Under the pieces are notes generated by a model. It did no database searches and was not told the DNA's origin. It saw only the letters and a program-made list of their open reading frames with translations. Shown piece by piece: positions 17,851 through 25,937 of a DNA stretch of 25,937 bases. How positions within the stretch are numbered: the first letter of the stretch is position 1; every line of letters begins with the position of its first letter. The stretch lies in contig NWUY0300002425.1 of NCBI GenBank assembly GCA_004151065.3, positions 33,629 through 59,565 on the forward strand. The letters are read 5' to 3'. The translations under genes were made by a program, and so were the position numbers. The stretch comes from Larix sibirica. Lineage: Eukaryota > Streptophyta > Pinopsida > Pinales > Pinaceae.

Positions 17851-19518
17851 AAATAAGATCGATTGTAGCTAAAGTGAGAGTGAGACAATCCAACTACATA
17901 TATTTGAAAGGGCTTGAATATGAACAAGTGTGTTCATATAAAATAGTGGTGTGGGTTTATGGATACCCATCATAGGTGCATATCATGGAAAGAAACTCAA
18001 AAAGAAGCTTGGATATAAGATAAGAGTGGGTTTATAAACACCCAATGTAAATACAAGTGAGAGTTGGTGTGTGTATATCCAATTTGAAAGCATGGTTGAC
18101 CATAATTGAAAAGAAGTGAGAGGGTCAACATAAGGTTGGCCTTGTGCACAACATCCTCCTTGAAGATGGATAAGAAGCCACAAAGAGAGAATTAGATTGG
18201 ACCTTCCCCACTTAACATTGAATGCAAGTTATCTAAAGATAAAAACTTGCCAAAACACTATAGAAACATAGTTCCACAACTAGGTAAAGGAAATCTCCCC
18301 CATACTGGGTTGTAGAGCACCTCGCTACTATGAGTGAATGATTTGATTTTGTTCATGTTTTTCATAATGACTATACTTTTATAATTATTTAAAGTTGTAC
18401 TTTATGAGTAAAATAGAAATGACAATGCTTAAGTATAATGATAGGAATGGTTGAGAGGTCACCCTTTCAATTATGAGTTTTACTTAATGTATGGTCAATG
18501 GTTACTAAAGACAATTCATTTTTTTTTAAATGTCTCTTTTTCTTTGTTATAGTCCCTATCTATGATAAGTACTCTTGCCTTATTGGAATATAGGAGTTAA
18601 CTTATATAGAAATCCATTTTTCAAATGGTAGTCGAAGAAGAGTTATTGATTCATCAAATTGAGTTGGTGTAAAGCAAAGGAGTGCATGTTATATCAAAAT
18701 TTAGTGGGCATTAGAAAACTAATGTTAGTACTTAACAACCATAAGTACCAATAAGAGTGAGTTCACATAAAGGTCCAAATTTTAAAACCATAAAGTTAAG
18801 GCACACACTACAAAAGTGACGCATTAACACAAGCATAAAAAATGTTTTGGTGCAATGAACAACATGGTACTAATCTCCCCTTTTGTTATCTAAGAACTCA
18901 TTGTTATGTGGATTGATTCCTAGTGACATTTTGTGGCATGATTTCTTTGTCTTAGAGATGTTAAGGGATAAATGTGGGAATTTATCATTGAATAAGGCAA
19001 GGAAATGATCATTGAATCACAAACAATTGTTGTGTTGGTTACAATGTTCATAAATTGTGTGCACTACATCATGTCTATGTTGGTACAACCTAGATGAGAT
19101 TATGTTATTGGTGAGATAGGGACATTGGATAAGTTGGGACTTCTTTCTTAGATTACACAAGGCCCACCCTAATAATCAAGTGAGTGACAAAATTGAGTTT
19201 AATCAAGCTCAATCATTTACACTTTACTAATGAACTTCAATGACAAGTTAGATATGATAATTTTTATCCTATTTAGGAGCCATGTTGCTTGGAACTTGAT
19301 AGAGAAAAGAATCTTATCACCTAAAAGGGTGGCTAGAACACAAGGGGGGGAATGGTGTATATAGAAATTTTTGTCCCATTGCGAAGATGGATTTGGAAAA
19401 ATGATATAACTAGAGAGGGGAATCAACCATTTTAAAATAAAAGGTACCCATGCTTCAAAATACTAACGTGAATAAGATGATGGCCTTCAACCAAACATAT
19501 GACCATGAAAACAACATA
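17851..19518. other. Unassigned sequence right of the tandem repeats
   Basis: No gene is recognisable. If the LTR at 17151 is real, part of this would be the interior of that element. No gag or pol motif is readable on either strand, so it would be non-autonomous or too decayed. A purine/G-rich minus-strand tract (TATGGGGGAGA) is at about 18294-18304, followed in the same direction by no LTR-like start. Confidence 0.45.
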
Positions 19519-19590
19519 TTGCAAATGAGTTACCATCATAAAACTTTAATTGAACCACCCTTATACTACTCAAACTAAATCACATAGCAA
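19519..19590. repeat. Dispersed direct repeat, copy 1
   Basis: TTGCAAATGAGTTA...ACTTTAATTGAACC...CACATAGCAA is shared in order with 20475-20554. The second copy has about 8 extra bases. This suggests a duplicated or dispersed repeat with a spacing of about 955 bp. Confidence 0.7.
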
Positions 19591-20473
19591 TATTTTTATA
19601 ATCAAGAGTCAAGTTGCAGCAACAATATGCATATGTTGACTTTTACTTACTAAATCATGGAAAAATTCTTAAAAACATTGTTAGAATATATTCAATCTTT
19701 CGTCAGAACCATCTATTGTTGCAAGTAATTTCAATGATTTGATTACACTAGGCGGAAATAAGGTTATTGTTCAAAGAGTGGATGTAGTTCACGAGGGTCT
19801 CTAAGATGTGATAGATCAACACCACAAAATGGTTTCTATACCTACAATATATGTTGGGGTGGCTCCCACTAGATTGATCATTGATTTAACCAATTTTGGG
19901 TGATTGCCCATTTCTTATATAATTCACAACTCTCTACTATATAGGTCTATCTCCCTTGGTTCTTTTAGACCTTTGGCTCATCCTTCTCTATACTGTCAAT
20001 TTCAAGTCACATAACAATTTGTCTACTTTGAAATGGTGTGGACCTCCTTTCCAAGCCTTAGAGATCCTGATTTTCAAGAGTGATGGGATCACTTTGTGCG
20101 ATTTTACAACTCTACAATGCATGTATTTCAATAAAAGTCAAAGTATCTTTACATTTACATTAAGGTCTAGAATAAGATAACATCATGTTATATATTTTAG
20201 AGGAACATATATACAGAGATATATCAACTATACACATATCAATTAACAAGGATTCATTGAGCCTCTAAGTCAAGATGAGATATAACTTCTTTATAAGGAG
20301 GGGGGTTTGGAGGAGAGTGAAGATATTTTTCTACTATGAAAATTTCTACATATAGTGGCTAGGCAAAAGGGATTGAAATACAAACTTATTTTTCCCAACA
20401 ACCATGAAAAACTAGAATTGTAATAGAACTACCTTCCTTTGAAAGGAAATTATTTTTTTAACCAAACCAAGAG
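19591..20473. other. Unassigned spacer between the direct repeats
   Basis: No protein-like frame was found. The open stretch 19956-20180 on the plus strand has no recognisable domain. Confidence 0.45.
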
Positions 20474-20474
20474 A

Positions 20475-20554
20475 TTGCAAATGAGTTAACATCATACTTA
20501 AGAAAAACTTTAATTGAACCAACCATACACTACCCAAATGAAACCACATAGCAA
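20475..20554. repeat. Dispersed direct repeat, copy 2
   Basis: Counterpart of 19519-19590, in the same orientation. Confidence 0.7.
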
Positions 20555-20672
20555 GCTCTTAGTGATATGTGTTTTACTACTCTCTTTTTCACTTCATTGC
20601 ATCCACTTTACCTCTCATTATTTTTACTTTCGACGTTTCTTTGCACCTTTGGAACAATTGCTAGTTTTACAG

Positions 20673-20745
20673 CCCATATAATCACCAAACCCCAACCAAG
20701 TTGTATGTTAATCTCACAACCCATATAAACACCAAACCCCATGCT
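20673..20745. repeat. Short tandem pair, 47-bp spacing
   Basis: The phrase CCCATATAATCACCAAACCCCA at 20673 recurs as CCCATATAAACACCAAACCCCA at 20720. The pair lies in the approximately 300 bp before the LINE, which otherwise hold nothing recognisable. Confidence 0.7.
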
Positions 20746-20937
20746 ACCTGCCCCATGCATACAGCTTAAGGGCCTAGAAAACCTTCCCCAACCTAAAACG
20801 GCTTCTCCCCGATGATCAAGATTTAACCTCCACCGTGTATAAGCATTATAGCATAAGGTGTCAGTTTTTTTTCTGTGTTGTCAGGTTTACTGCTGGAACA
20901 CGTGCTTTCCTGGGATTATTATATTGGTTTTCATTGG

Positions 20938-22778
20938 ATGGGGAAGGATTCCAAACAAGACAAAACCTCCCTCTCAGATGGCTGGTGGGAAAGGGAGGTT
21001 CTTCCAAAAATTGATGAAGAATATCGAGAAATGTTGAAGGAACGTGTCACGAGGGATAATGATGGTCTTGAAACGGGGCCCTCAGTGGTCGGGATGCCAA
21101 CGGTGCTCAGCAATGATACCCTACAATCGACAGGTCTCTCAAAGCAACAAAACTAAGCTGATAAAATCCTTCCTGGGGTGTATGATAATCAGAAGGTTTG
21201 ATGCTCCAATACAAAGGGTTGTATTGTTAAAACAAAGAAAGTAACAAATAATAGAGAAGGTAGAAACTGGTTTCTTTAACCTGGTATTGACAGCCACAAC
21301 ATGAGTAATCACATAGGGCTCGAGGGGATGGCAGCCTTATCACTGAAAGCATTGGTGGGCAAATTCTCATATAAAGTTATGAATCCAAAGGATATAGGGC
21401 TCTTGGCAGCAACCGTTTGGTCTCCTCATAGGGTATTCTCCTGAGATTATTACTCTGAATAAGGGGTGTTATACCTTTTTCTTCAGAACTGAGGAACATG
21501 CCACACACATACTGGGTAGGCCTTGGATCAAGGGTATCGATAGTTTGATGCTCAGACGGTGGTATTCGGGGTTTGACCCGGATAAAGAAAGGATACGCTA
21601 TAGACACCTCTAGGTACATATGCCTGGTTTTCCCCTTGCTTTATGGAATCAAGAGGCTTTCGAATCTGTGGCCAACCACTTGGAAAAATTTATTCATTTA
21701 CGGGAAGGCCATCTGAAAGGAAGGGTTAGACATGTGGGTCAGGTCATTGTCGAGATTGACATGAATAAGGGTCTTTGGGAGAAGTTGGAAATACATTGGA
21801 GGGGCAAAACCTTTGTGCAAGACCTAGATTACTGGGGGTTGCGTTTTCGTTGCTCCAGATGCAGGGAAGTGGGTCACCTTTGGAAAGACTGTGAGAAAAC
21901 AATCTTTGGTTCTGAGGAGGAGGAAGACTCCTCAGAGGAAGCCAATGCTTAGTCATCGGAGAGCGGCGTGGATTCAAATGACTCTGCTCCAGGAAGGGAT
22001 TTACCTGACAACACTGTTCATTCGTCGGATGTCTCCAATCTGCAGGTGACTTCTTCTCTATTAAGTAAGTTGGTCTCGCTAGATTGTTCCTTCACTCACT
22101 CACTGAATGATGAGGAAAAAGCATTTATAGTCTCATTGGAGGAGAAGGGGAGTCGACTAGGGGATGATATCATTGAGAAGGGGGGCATATTTCTATCAAG
22201 GTATTAATCTAGATTCTCCTGTGGATCCAAGGCTTGATGCTTTTGGTATGCCTCCTTCTTCTTTGGGTGGGGATAACCCTTTGCGTACTACCTTGTTATC
22301 TGAAATTCCATCTTCACATGTCTTAGATACTTCTAGCTCTGCATTTCGTTTACCTGGCTCGGTCCCTGGGGCTGCTGCTCGAGGACTTCTTAAGTCTTCT
22401 CCATTGATTATAAATCCAATAATTTCCACGGGTCTCCCTGCTGAGAGTGTGCTGGTTATCCCACCTTCCACGGCTGACCAAAGTACTCTGTCTCCATTAA
22501 CCACATATGTTGGGAATATTCCTATTGTTGTGGATCCGGTGGGAGATGTCCCTGTGGGCTTGGGTCTCTCAAGTCATCAAAAATCAAAAGGTGTGGTCCG
22601 TGGGGGTTTGGCGAAAGATTTGTCACCACTACATATGCGTAGTTTCCGTAAGGGCCAACCACCACTTACTATTTCTTCTTCAACTGGAACTAGGGTTATT
22701 CTGGACCCGGTCTCTCAAACTTCCAATTCCAAAAGGGCACTTAGAGATTTAAAATCCCAAGCGAGGCTGAAGCGATGA
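20938..22778 (+). pseudogene. LINE ORF1 (DUF4283-like region plus CCHC zinc knuckle)
   Basis: ORF1 proteins bind element RNA. The first segment (20938-21156, charged, Lys/Glu-rich) is followed by decay. A DUF4283-like region is readable at about 21441-21660: a Phe-Phe-Phe-Arg block, Gly-Arg-Pro-Trp, Trp-Tyr-Ser-Gly-Phe-Asp-Pro, and Gly-Phe-Pro-Leu-Ala-Leu-Trp. The CCHC knuckle (Cys-X2-Cys-X4-His-X4-Cys) is complete at 21851-21892, followed by an acidic stretch and a long Ser/Pro/Leu-rich tail. Breaks are TAG at 21611-21613 (a Trp position), TAG at 21950-21952 and a frameshift near 22190. It ends KR-stop at 22778, overlapping the ORF2 start by an ATGA. Confidence 0.85.
21851..21892 (+). other. 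CCHC zinc knuckle of ORF1
   Basis: Cys, Cys, His and Cys are all present with 2-4-4 spacing. This contrasts with the copia knuckles in this window, where the histidine is tyrosine. Confidence 0.9.
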
Positions 22779-23460
22779 AATTGATCTCTCTGAATATTAG
22801 AGGGATTGGGGGCCCTCAGAAAAGATTGTCCCTCAAAGCTTTTGGAGAAGGAGTCTCCAGATATTGTACTTTCAAGAAACTATGGTTTCGGCCGAGAAGG
22901 CAGGAATTTTTTCAATTGATCAAGAAGGATTGGGTGGTGGCTTCGTGGATGCGATGGGTCAATCTGGTGGTCTGCTATCTGCATGGAACCCACGGGTGGC
23001 ACAACTTTTGGCTTTAATACTCACTGGGGCATTTTGTGAAAGGAAATGGTTGGTTTTCTGGGGATGTAATATCTTAAATGTGTATGCGCCATATATCAAC
23101 CGAAAACCTTCTGGGAGTCACTCAACATTTGGAAATCTTAGCTCTTCCAAATCTGCTGTGGCTGGTGACCTTAATCTTACCCTATCTGATGCTGAAGTAT
23201 GGGGTGATGCTTGTAGGCTGGATCCCTATCTGGTTTTTTTCAAAATTACTTTTTCAGCATTAAAACTAAATGACTTGGAGCCTTACCACTGAATCCGACT
23301 GGAGCAATGGCCGGAGTGGTCTGACTGTGTGGCAAAAGATTGGATCGATATTTGGCGCGGACTCTCTACTGGAGCATCCTACAGATTTAGGTCCTGGATT
23401 GATTCTAAAGGATCTCAGATCATTTGGCAATTGTACTGGAGATCGATTTTGAGGCAATCC
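22775..23460 (+). pseudogene. LINE ORF2, endonuclease domain
   Basis: It starts Met-Lys-Leu-Ile-Ser-Leu-Asn-Ile-Arg-Gly at 22775, the usual N-terminus of plant LINE ORF2. The catalytic Asn is in that block. The Gln-Glu-Thr block, with the catalytic Glu codon at 22876-22878, is one frame over. A Gly-Asp-Leu-Asn block at about 23164 corresponds to the family's Gly-Asp-Phe-Asn. The Trp-Ser-Asn-Gly-Arg-Ser-Gly block near 23300 and an Asp-Arg-like block near 23345 follow. The intact enzyme nicks target DNA to prime reverse transcription. At least three frameshifts (after about 22860, 23285 and 23330) inactivate it. Confidence 0.87.
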
Positions 23461-24060
23461 CAAAACTATCCATTAAATTTAATCACACTGGATACAAGAT
23501 GCGGGGTTTGTGGATTGGTTAAAAAATCTGGTACAAGTACTCTAGAGATCCGAGGGACTCTCCTTCCTACCATCTTATAAGAAATTGGGGTATCTTAAAT
23601 CATGTGCTATCAAATGGGAAAGGTTGAGGAAAAAGGCTCTTTCTTTGGAGCTTGTGTCCATTGAGGCAGATTGATGAGATACAGGACATACATAAGATGG
23701 GATCAGTCAATTCTCCTATTCCACTATCCCTCCAGAGTTGGAACAGGAAACTTTCTCTGCTCTTAAGAGAGAGGAGACTTGGCGACCTGAAAAGCAGGGC
23801 CACATGGATTGCCCTTGGAGACTAAAAATACCAATTTTTTTCAAAAATTTGCTGATAGATGTCGGGTTCATAATTCTATTTGGTCTTTAAAAGCTAAGAA
23901 TGGTGAATTATTGCAGCAGTCGGCATTACTCCTGGAGGCTGGAAATCATTTTGAGGAATATTTTTCTGATCCTGGTACTAGTCGGATTAGTGAGCAGATT
24001 AAAGTTATTCGAGAGTATCCACGTTTTTTCTCGGAGCAGGAGGGGAATGATGTCTTTTCT
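23461..24060 (+). pseudogene. LINE ORF2, linker between endonuclease and reverse transcriptase
   Basis: Segments typical of this linker are readable in changing frames: a Lys-Phe-Asn-His block near 23475, a Trp-Ile-Ala-Leu-Gly-Asp block near 23808, then 23809-24126. The last includes a Phe-Phe-Gln-Lys-Phe-Ala-Asp-Arg start, a Glu-Glu-Tyr-Phe-Ser-Asp block and the lead-in Leu-Ser-Glu-Ile-Lys. It has no catalytic role of its own. Confidence 0.75.
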
Positions 24061-24850
24061 CCAGTCACACTATCAGAAATTAAATTGGTCATTCAAAATT
24101 TGCTAAGGCCAAAAGCCCGGGCCTGAATGGCTGGACTGCTGAATTATTCACTGAGTTTTTTGACTTGATGGGGCCGACTTACTTGCTATGGTGGAAGATT
24201 CACGTTTGTCAGGTAATATACCATGGCTTTAAATTCAACTTCATTAGCTTTAATTCCTAAAACTTCGTTGCAGGATTCCTTTGAAGACTTCAGGCCGATA
24301 TCACTATGCAACCTATCTACAAAATTGTGGCGAAGATCATTGCAAATAGGATTAAGCCGGTACTCTCCAGGAATATTCAAAAGAGCAATTTGGGTTTCTG
24401 GAAATCGTCAAATACTCGATGCAATCGGTCTGGCACAAGAAGCTTTCCACAGTATTAAAACCAAAACAAAAAAGCTTTGATTATGCAAATGGATCTCACC
24501 AGGGCCTACGACAAGGTAAATTGGGACTTCCTTCGTTTGGCCTTGATTCAGATTGGAATCCCATGGCAGGCAATGAAATGGATCATGGGTTGTGTGTCTT
24601 CGGTTCACTACTCAGTTCTGGTAAATGGTAGTCCGTCAAAATTTTCTCTGCCTCGAGGGGGCCGGCAGGGCTGCCCATTATCACCTTTACTTTTCCTGAT
24701 TGTGATTGAAGGCCTGAGTAGGCTCTTACTCAAGGCAAAAGGTTGACAACCTGATTACTGGTGTGCAGATCACAAAAATATTCATATGACTCACCAGTTT
24801 TTTGTAGACGATGTGATGCTTGTTCGGTAAGGCTGTAGATCTGAGTGGGT
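24060..24850 (+). pseudogene. LINE ORF2, reverse transcriptase domain
   Basis: The ordered LINE reverse transcriptase blocks are visible. A Gly-Pro-Asp-Gly-Trp equivalent is near 24118, Phe-Arg-Pro-Ile-Ser-Leu-Cys-Asn near 24289, and a Met-Asp-Leu-Thr-Arg-Ala-Tyr-Asp-Lys-Val block with the first catalytic Asp near 24489. Next come Gly-Gly-Arg-Gln-Gly-Cys-Pro-Leu-Ser-Pro-Leu-Leu near 24658 and the catalytic Phe-Val-Asp-Asp at 24801-24812, where Phe-Ala-Asp-Asp is usual. The best open stretch is 24477-24746. Frameshifts lie before 24477 and after 24740. The enzyme would copy element RNA at the nicked target. Confidence 0.9.
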
Positions 24851-25937
24851 GATTTAAGGTAATCCTTGACCTATTTATGATACCACGGTATGATTAATCA
24901 ATGATAAAAAAACTACTATCCTGGAGCATAAAATGGATCATATATTAAGGATGGAGATCTCTGCAATTTTCAATTACAAGATCAAAGCACTTGTGGATGG
25001 CATGTGTATCTGGGTTATTTTTTAAAACCTAACGCATATAATAAACAGGATTGGTTCTGGTTACTTAAAGCGATTTGATCAAAGGATTCACAATTGGTGC
25101 TGGAGATGGCTTGTCTATTGGTGGACGATTAATTTTGGTGAAATCGGTCTTCAGAATTTAGGTGTGTTTTGGCTATCATTGTGCAAGGTCCCGAAATCCA
25201 TCTGTCTTCCATGAGGAGGAAGATGCATAATTTCATTTGGTCTGGTCAGAAATCCATAAGTTTCATCTGGCGGATTGGTGGAAGTTGGCCTCTCCTTATC
25301 AGAGGGGAGGCTGGTCCATGAAGAATATTCATTTTTTCTCTTTAGCTTTATTGTCAAAGAGTCTATGGAGGGACTGATGGTCGAGGGGCCTTGGGGTGCT
25401 GTGATCATTGATAAATACCTTAAGGTTATCAATTTGAAGTGGCTAAGAGCTGGGAACCATAAACTGAAGGGCGTCTCCAATTTCTGGGCAGGGCTATCCT
25501 CGACTGTATCCATTATGGCGGACTGGATTGGGTGGATTCCGGGGAATGGCAGAATGATACGTTTGGGTGCAGACCCGATTATTGGGGGTCGTCCATTTAC
25601 AAGCTCTCTTTGAACTTACTGCTACTCTTCAGCTCGGGGCTATATTTACTATATCATGCTGCCACTACTAATGTCTCAAACGCCCCTTTTCAATCTTGGG
25701 TTTCTGCTGGGCAGCTCGGATTGCAGGGGTCATTGGCTGCTGAGTGGGATGGGTACGTCCGTGACTTCAGAATGGCAGTATACATCTCGGGTTGGACGGA
25801 TCACCTTGCCTGGTCGTGGAATACTGCAAATGGGGTCTTTGACTACGCAATTGGCATATGATACATTTTTTCCTGTTGGTTCGTCGTCAGTTGGTGGCAT
25901 GGTTTATTATGGCGCTGGCATATTCAATTAAAAATTA
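24851..25937 (+). pseudogene. LINE ORF2, C-terminal region (incomplete at window edge)
   Basis: After the reverse transcriptase, shifted frames carry the thumb/connection part, including a Phe-Asp-Gln-Arg-Ile-X-Asn-Trp stretch near 25075. They then show a Trp-Ser-Gly-Gln block near 25240 and a Tyr-Gln-Arg-Gly-Gly-Trp-Ser-Met block near 25300. Open frames at 25275-25613 and 25532-25861 hold the Trp-rich segment preceding the zf-RVT zinc-binding domain, with a Gly-Val-Phe...Leu-Ala-Tyr-Asp end near 25840. The zinc-binding domain itself would lie beyond the window. Confidence 0.75.

Larger units (their letters stand above)
20938..25937 (+). mobile_element. L1-like LINE (non-LTR retrotransposon), decayed, runs off the right edge
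   Basis: The plus strand holds ORF1, with a plant LINE type DUF4283-like region and a CCHC knuckle. ORF2 follows, with an endonuclease/exonuclease/phosphatase-type endonuclease and a LINE reverse transcriptase. This layout is typical of plant L1 elements. Both ORFs contain frameshifts and stops. The true 5' end is not defined; 20938 is the first ATG of a LINE-like frame. No poly-A tail or target duplication can be checked because the element continues past the window. Confidence 0.9.

Noticed and set aside
20862-20875. T-run as a reverse-oriented poly-A tail of a SINE or LINE
   Set aside because: The run is only eight T, with no element body recognisable on the minus strand next to it.
24878-24885. 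TGATACCA, which resembles a minus-strand initiator-Met primer binding site
   Set aside because: It lies inside LINE ORF2 with no LTR beside it. An eight-base chance match is expected in 26 kb.
1-25937. CRISPR array, bacterial operon or phage content
   Set aside because: There are no regularly spaced short repeats with unique spacers and no bacterial-type gene packing. The tandem repeats present are minisatellite-like or ~175-bp units typical of plant DNA.
1-25937. tRNA, rRNA or other structured RNA gene
   Set aside because: I did not recognise a cloverleaf with conserved A and B boxes, nor any rRNA segment. The only tRNA-related strings are primer binding sites. A covariance-model search would settle this.

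Overview
This window looks like intergenic, transposon-packed nuclear DNA of a seed plant with a large genome. That reading rests on AT-rich sequence, Ty1/copia elements, a plant L1-type LINE with a DUF4283-like ORF1, simple repeats, and no recognisable host gene. A gymnosperm is possible but I cannot prove it. Nothing bacterial, viral or organellar is recognisable. Every coding remnant is broken by stops or frameshifts, so I see no intact gene.

Layout. (1) 1-707 is unassigned sequence with a perfect 14-bp-arm hairpin. (2) 708-970 and 6363-6790 are two halves of one older plus-strand Ty1/copia relic: protease, then GAG-pre-integrase and the start of integrase. (3) These halves are split by a complete but decayed minus-strand Ty1/copia element at 971-6357. 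It has two LTRs, a 5-bp AATTG target duplication, a polypurine tract, an initiator-Met-type primer binding site, and gag, protease, integrase, reverse transcriptase and RNase H remnants in copia order. Its nucleocapsid/protease segment is present twice, with a small foldback (MITE-like) element between the copies. (4) A single undetermined base at 7086 is followed by a second copy of the element interior (7087-11553). This is near-identical to 1575-6041 and then runs into a clearly different LTR. It is either a recent duplication or, more likely, an assembly join. (5) 11838-20860 is gene-poor. It holds a 15-bp minisatellite, a probable minus-strand LTR ending at 17151 with a (CT)n tract behind its TATA box, three ~175-bp tandem repeats just upstream of that LTR's polypurine tract, and a dispersed ~75-bp direct repeat. 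(6) 20938-25937 is a decayed plus-strand L1-like LINE: ORF1 with a CCHC knuckle, then ORF2 with endonuclease and reverse transcriptase, joined by an ATGA stop/start overlap. The window ends inside ORF2.

The remnants do not work together as a pathway. They record layered insertion, in which a copia element landed in an older copia element and a foldback element lies inside the younger one. A possible recombination or assembly event is superimposed. I did not find a new biological system. The most useful observations are the nested insertion whose interrupted reading frame lines up exactly, the internal nucleocapsid/protease duplication around a foldback element, and the abrupt identity block beside the undetermined base.
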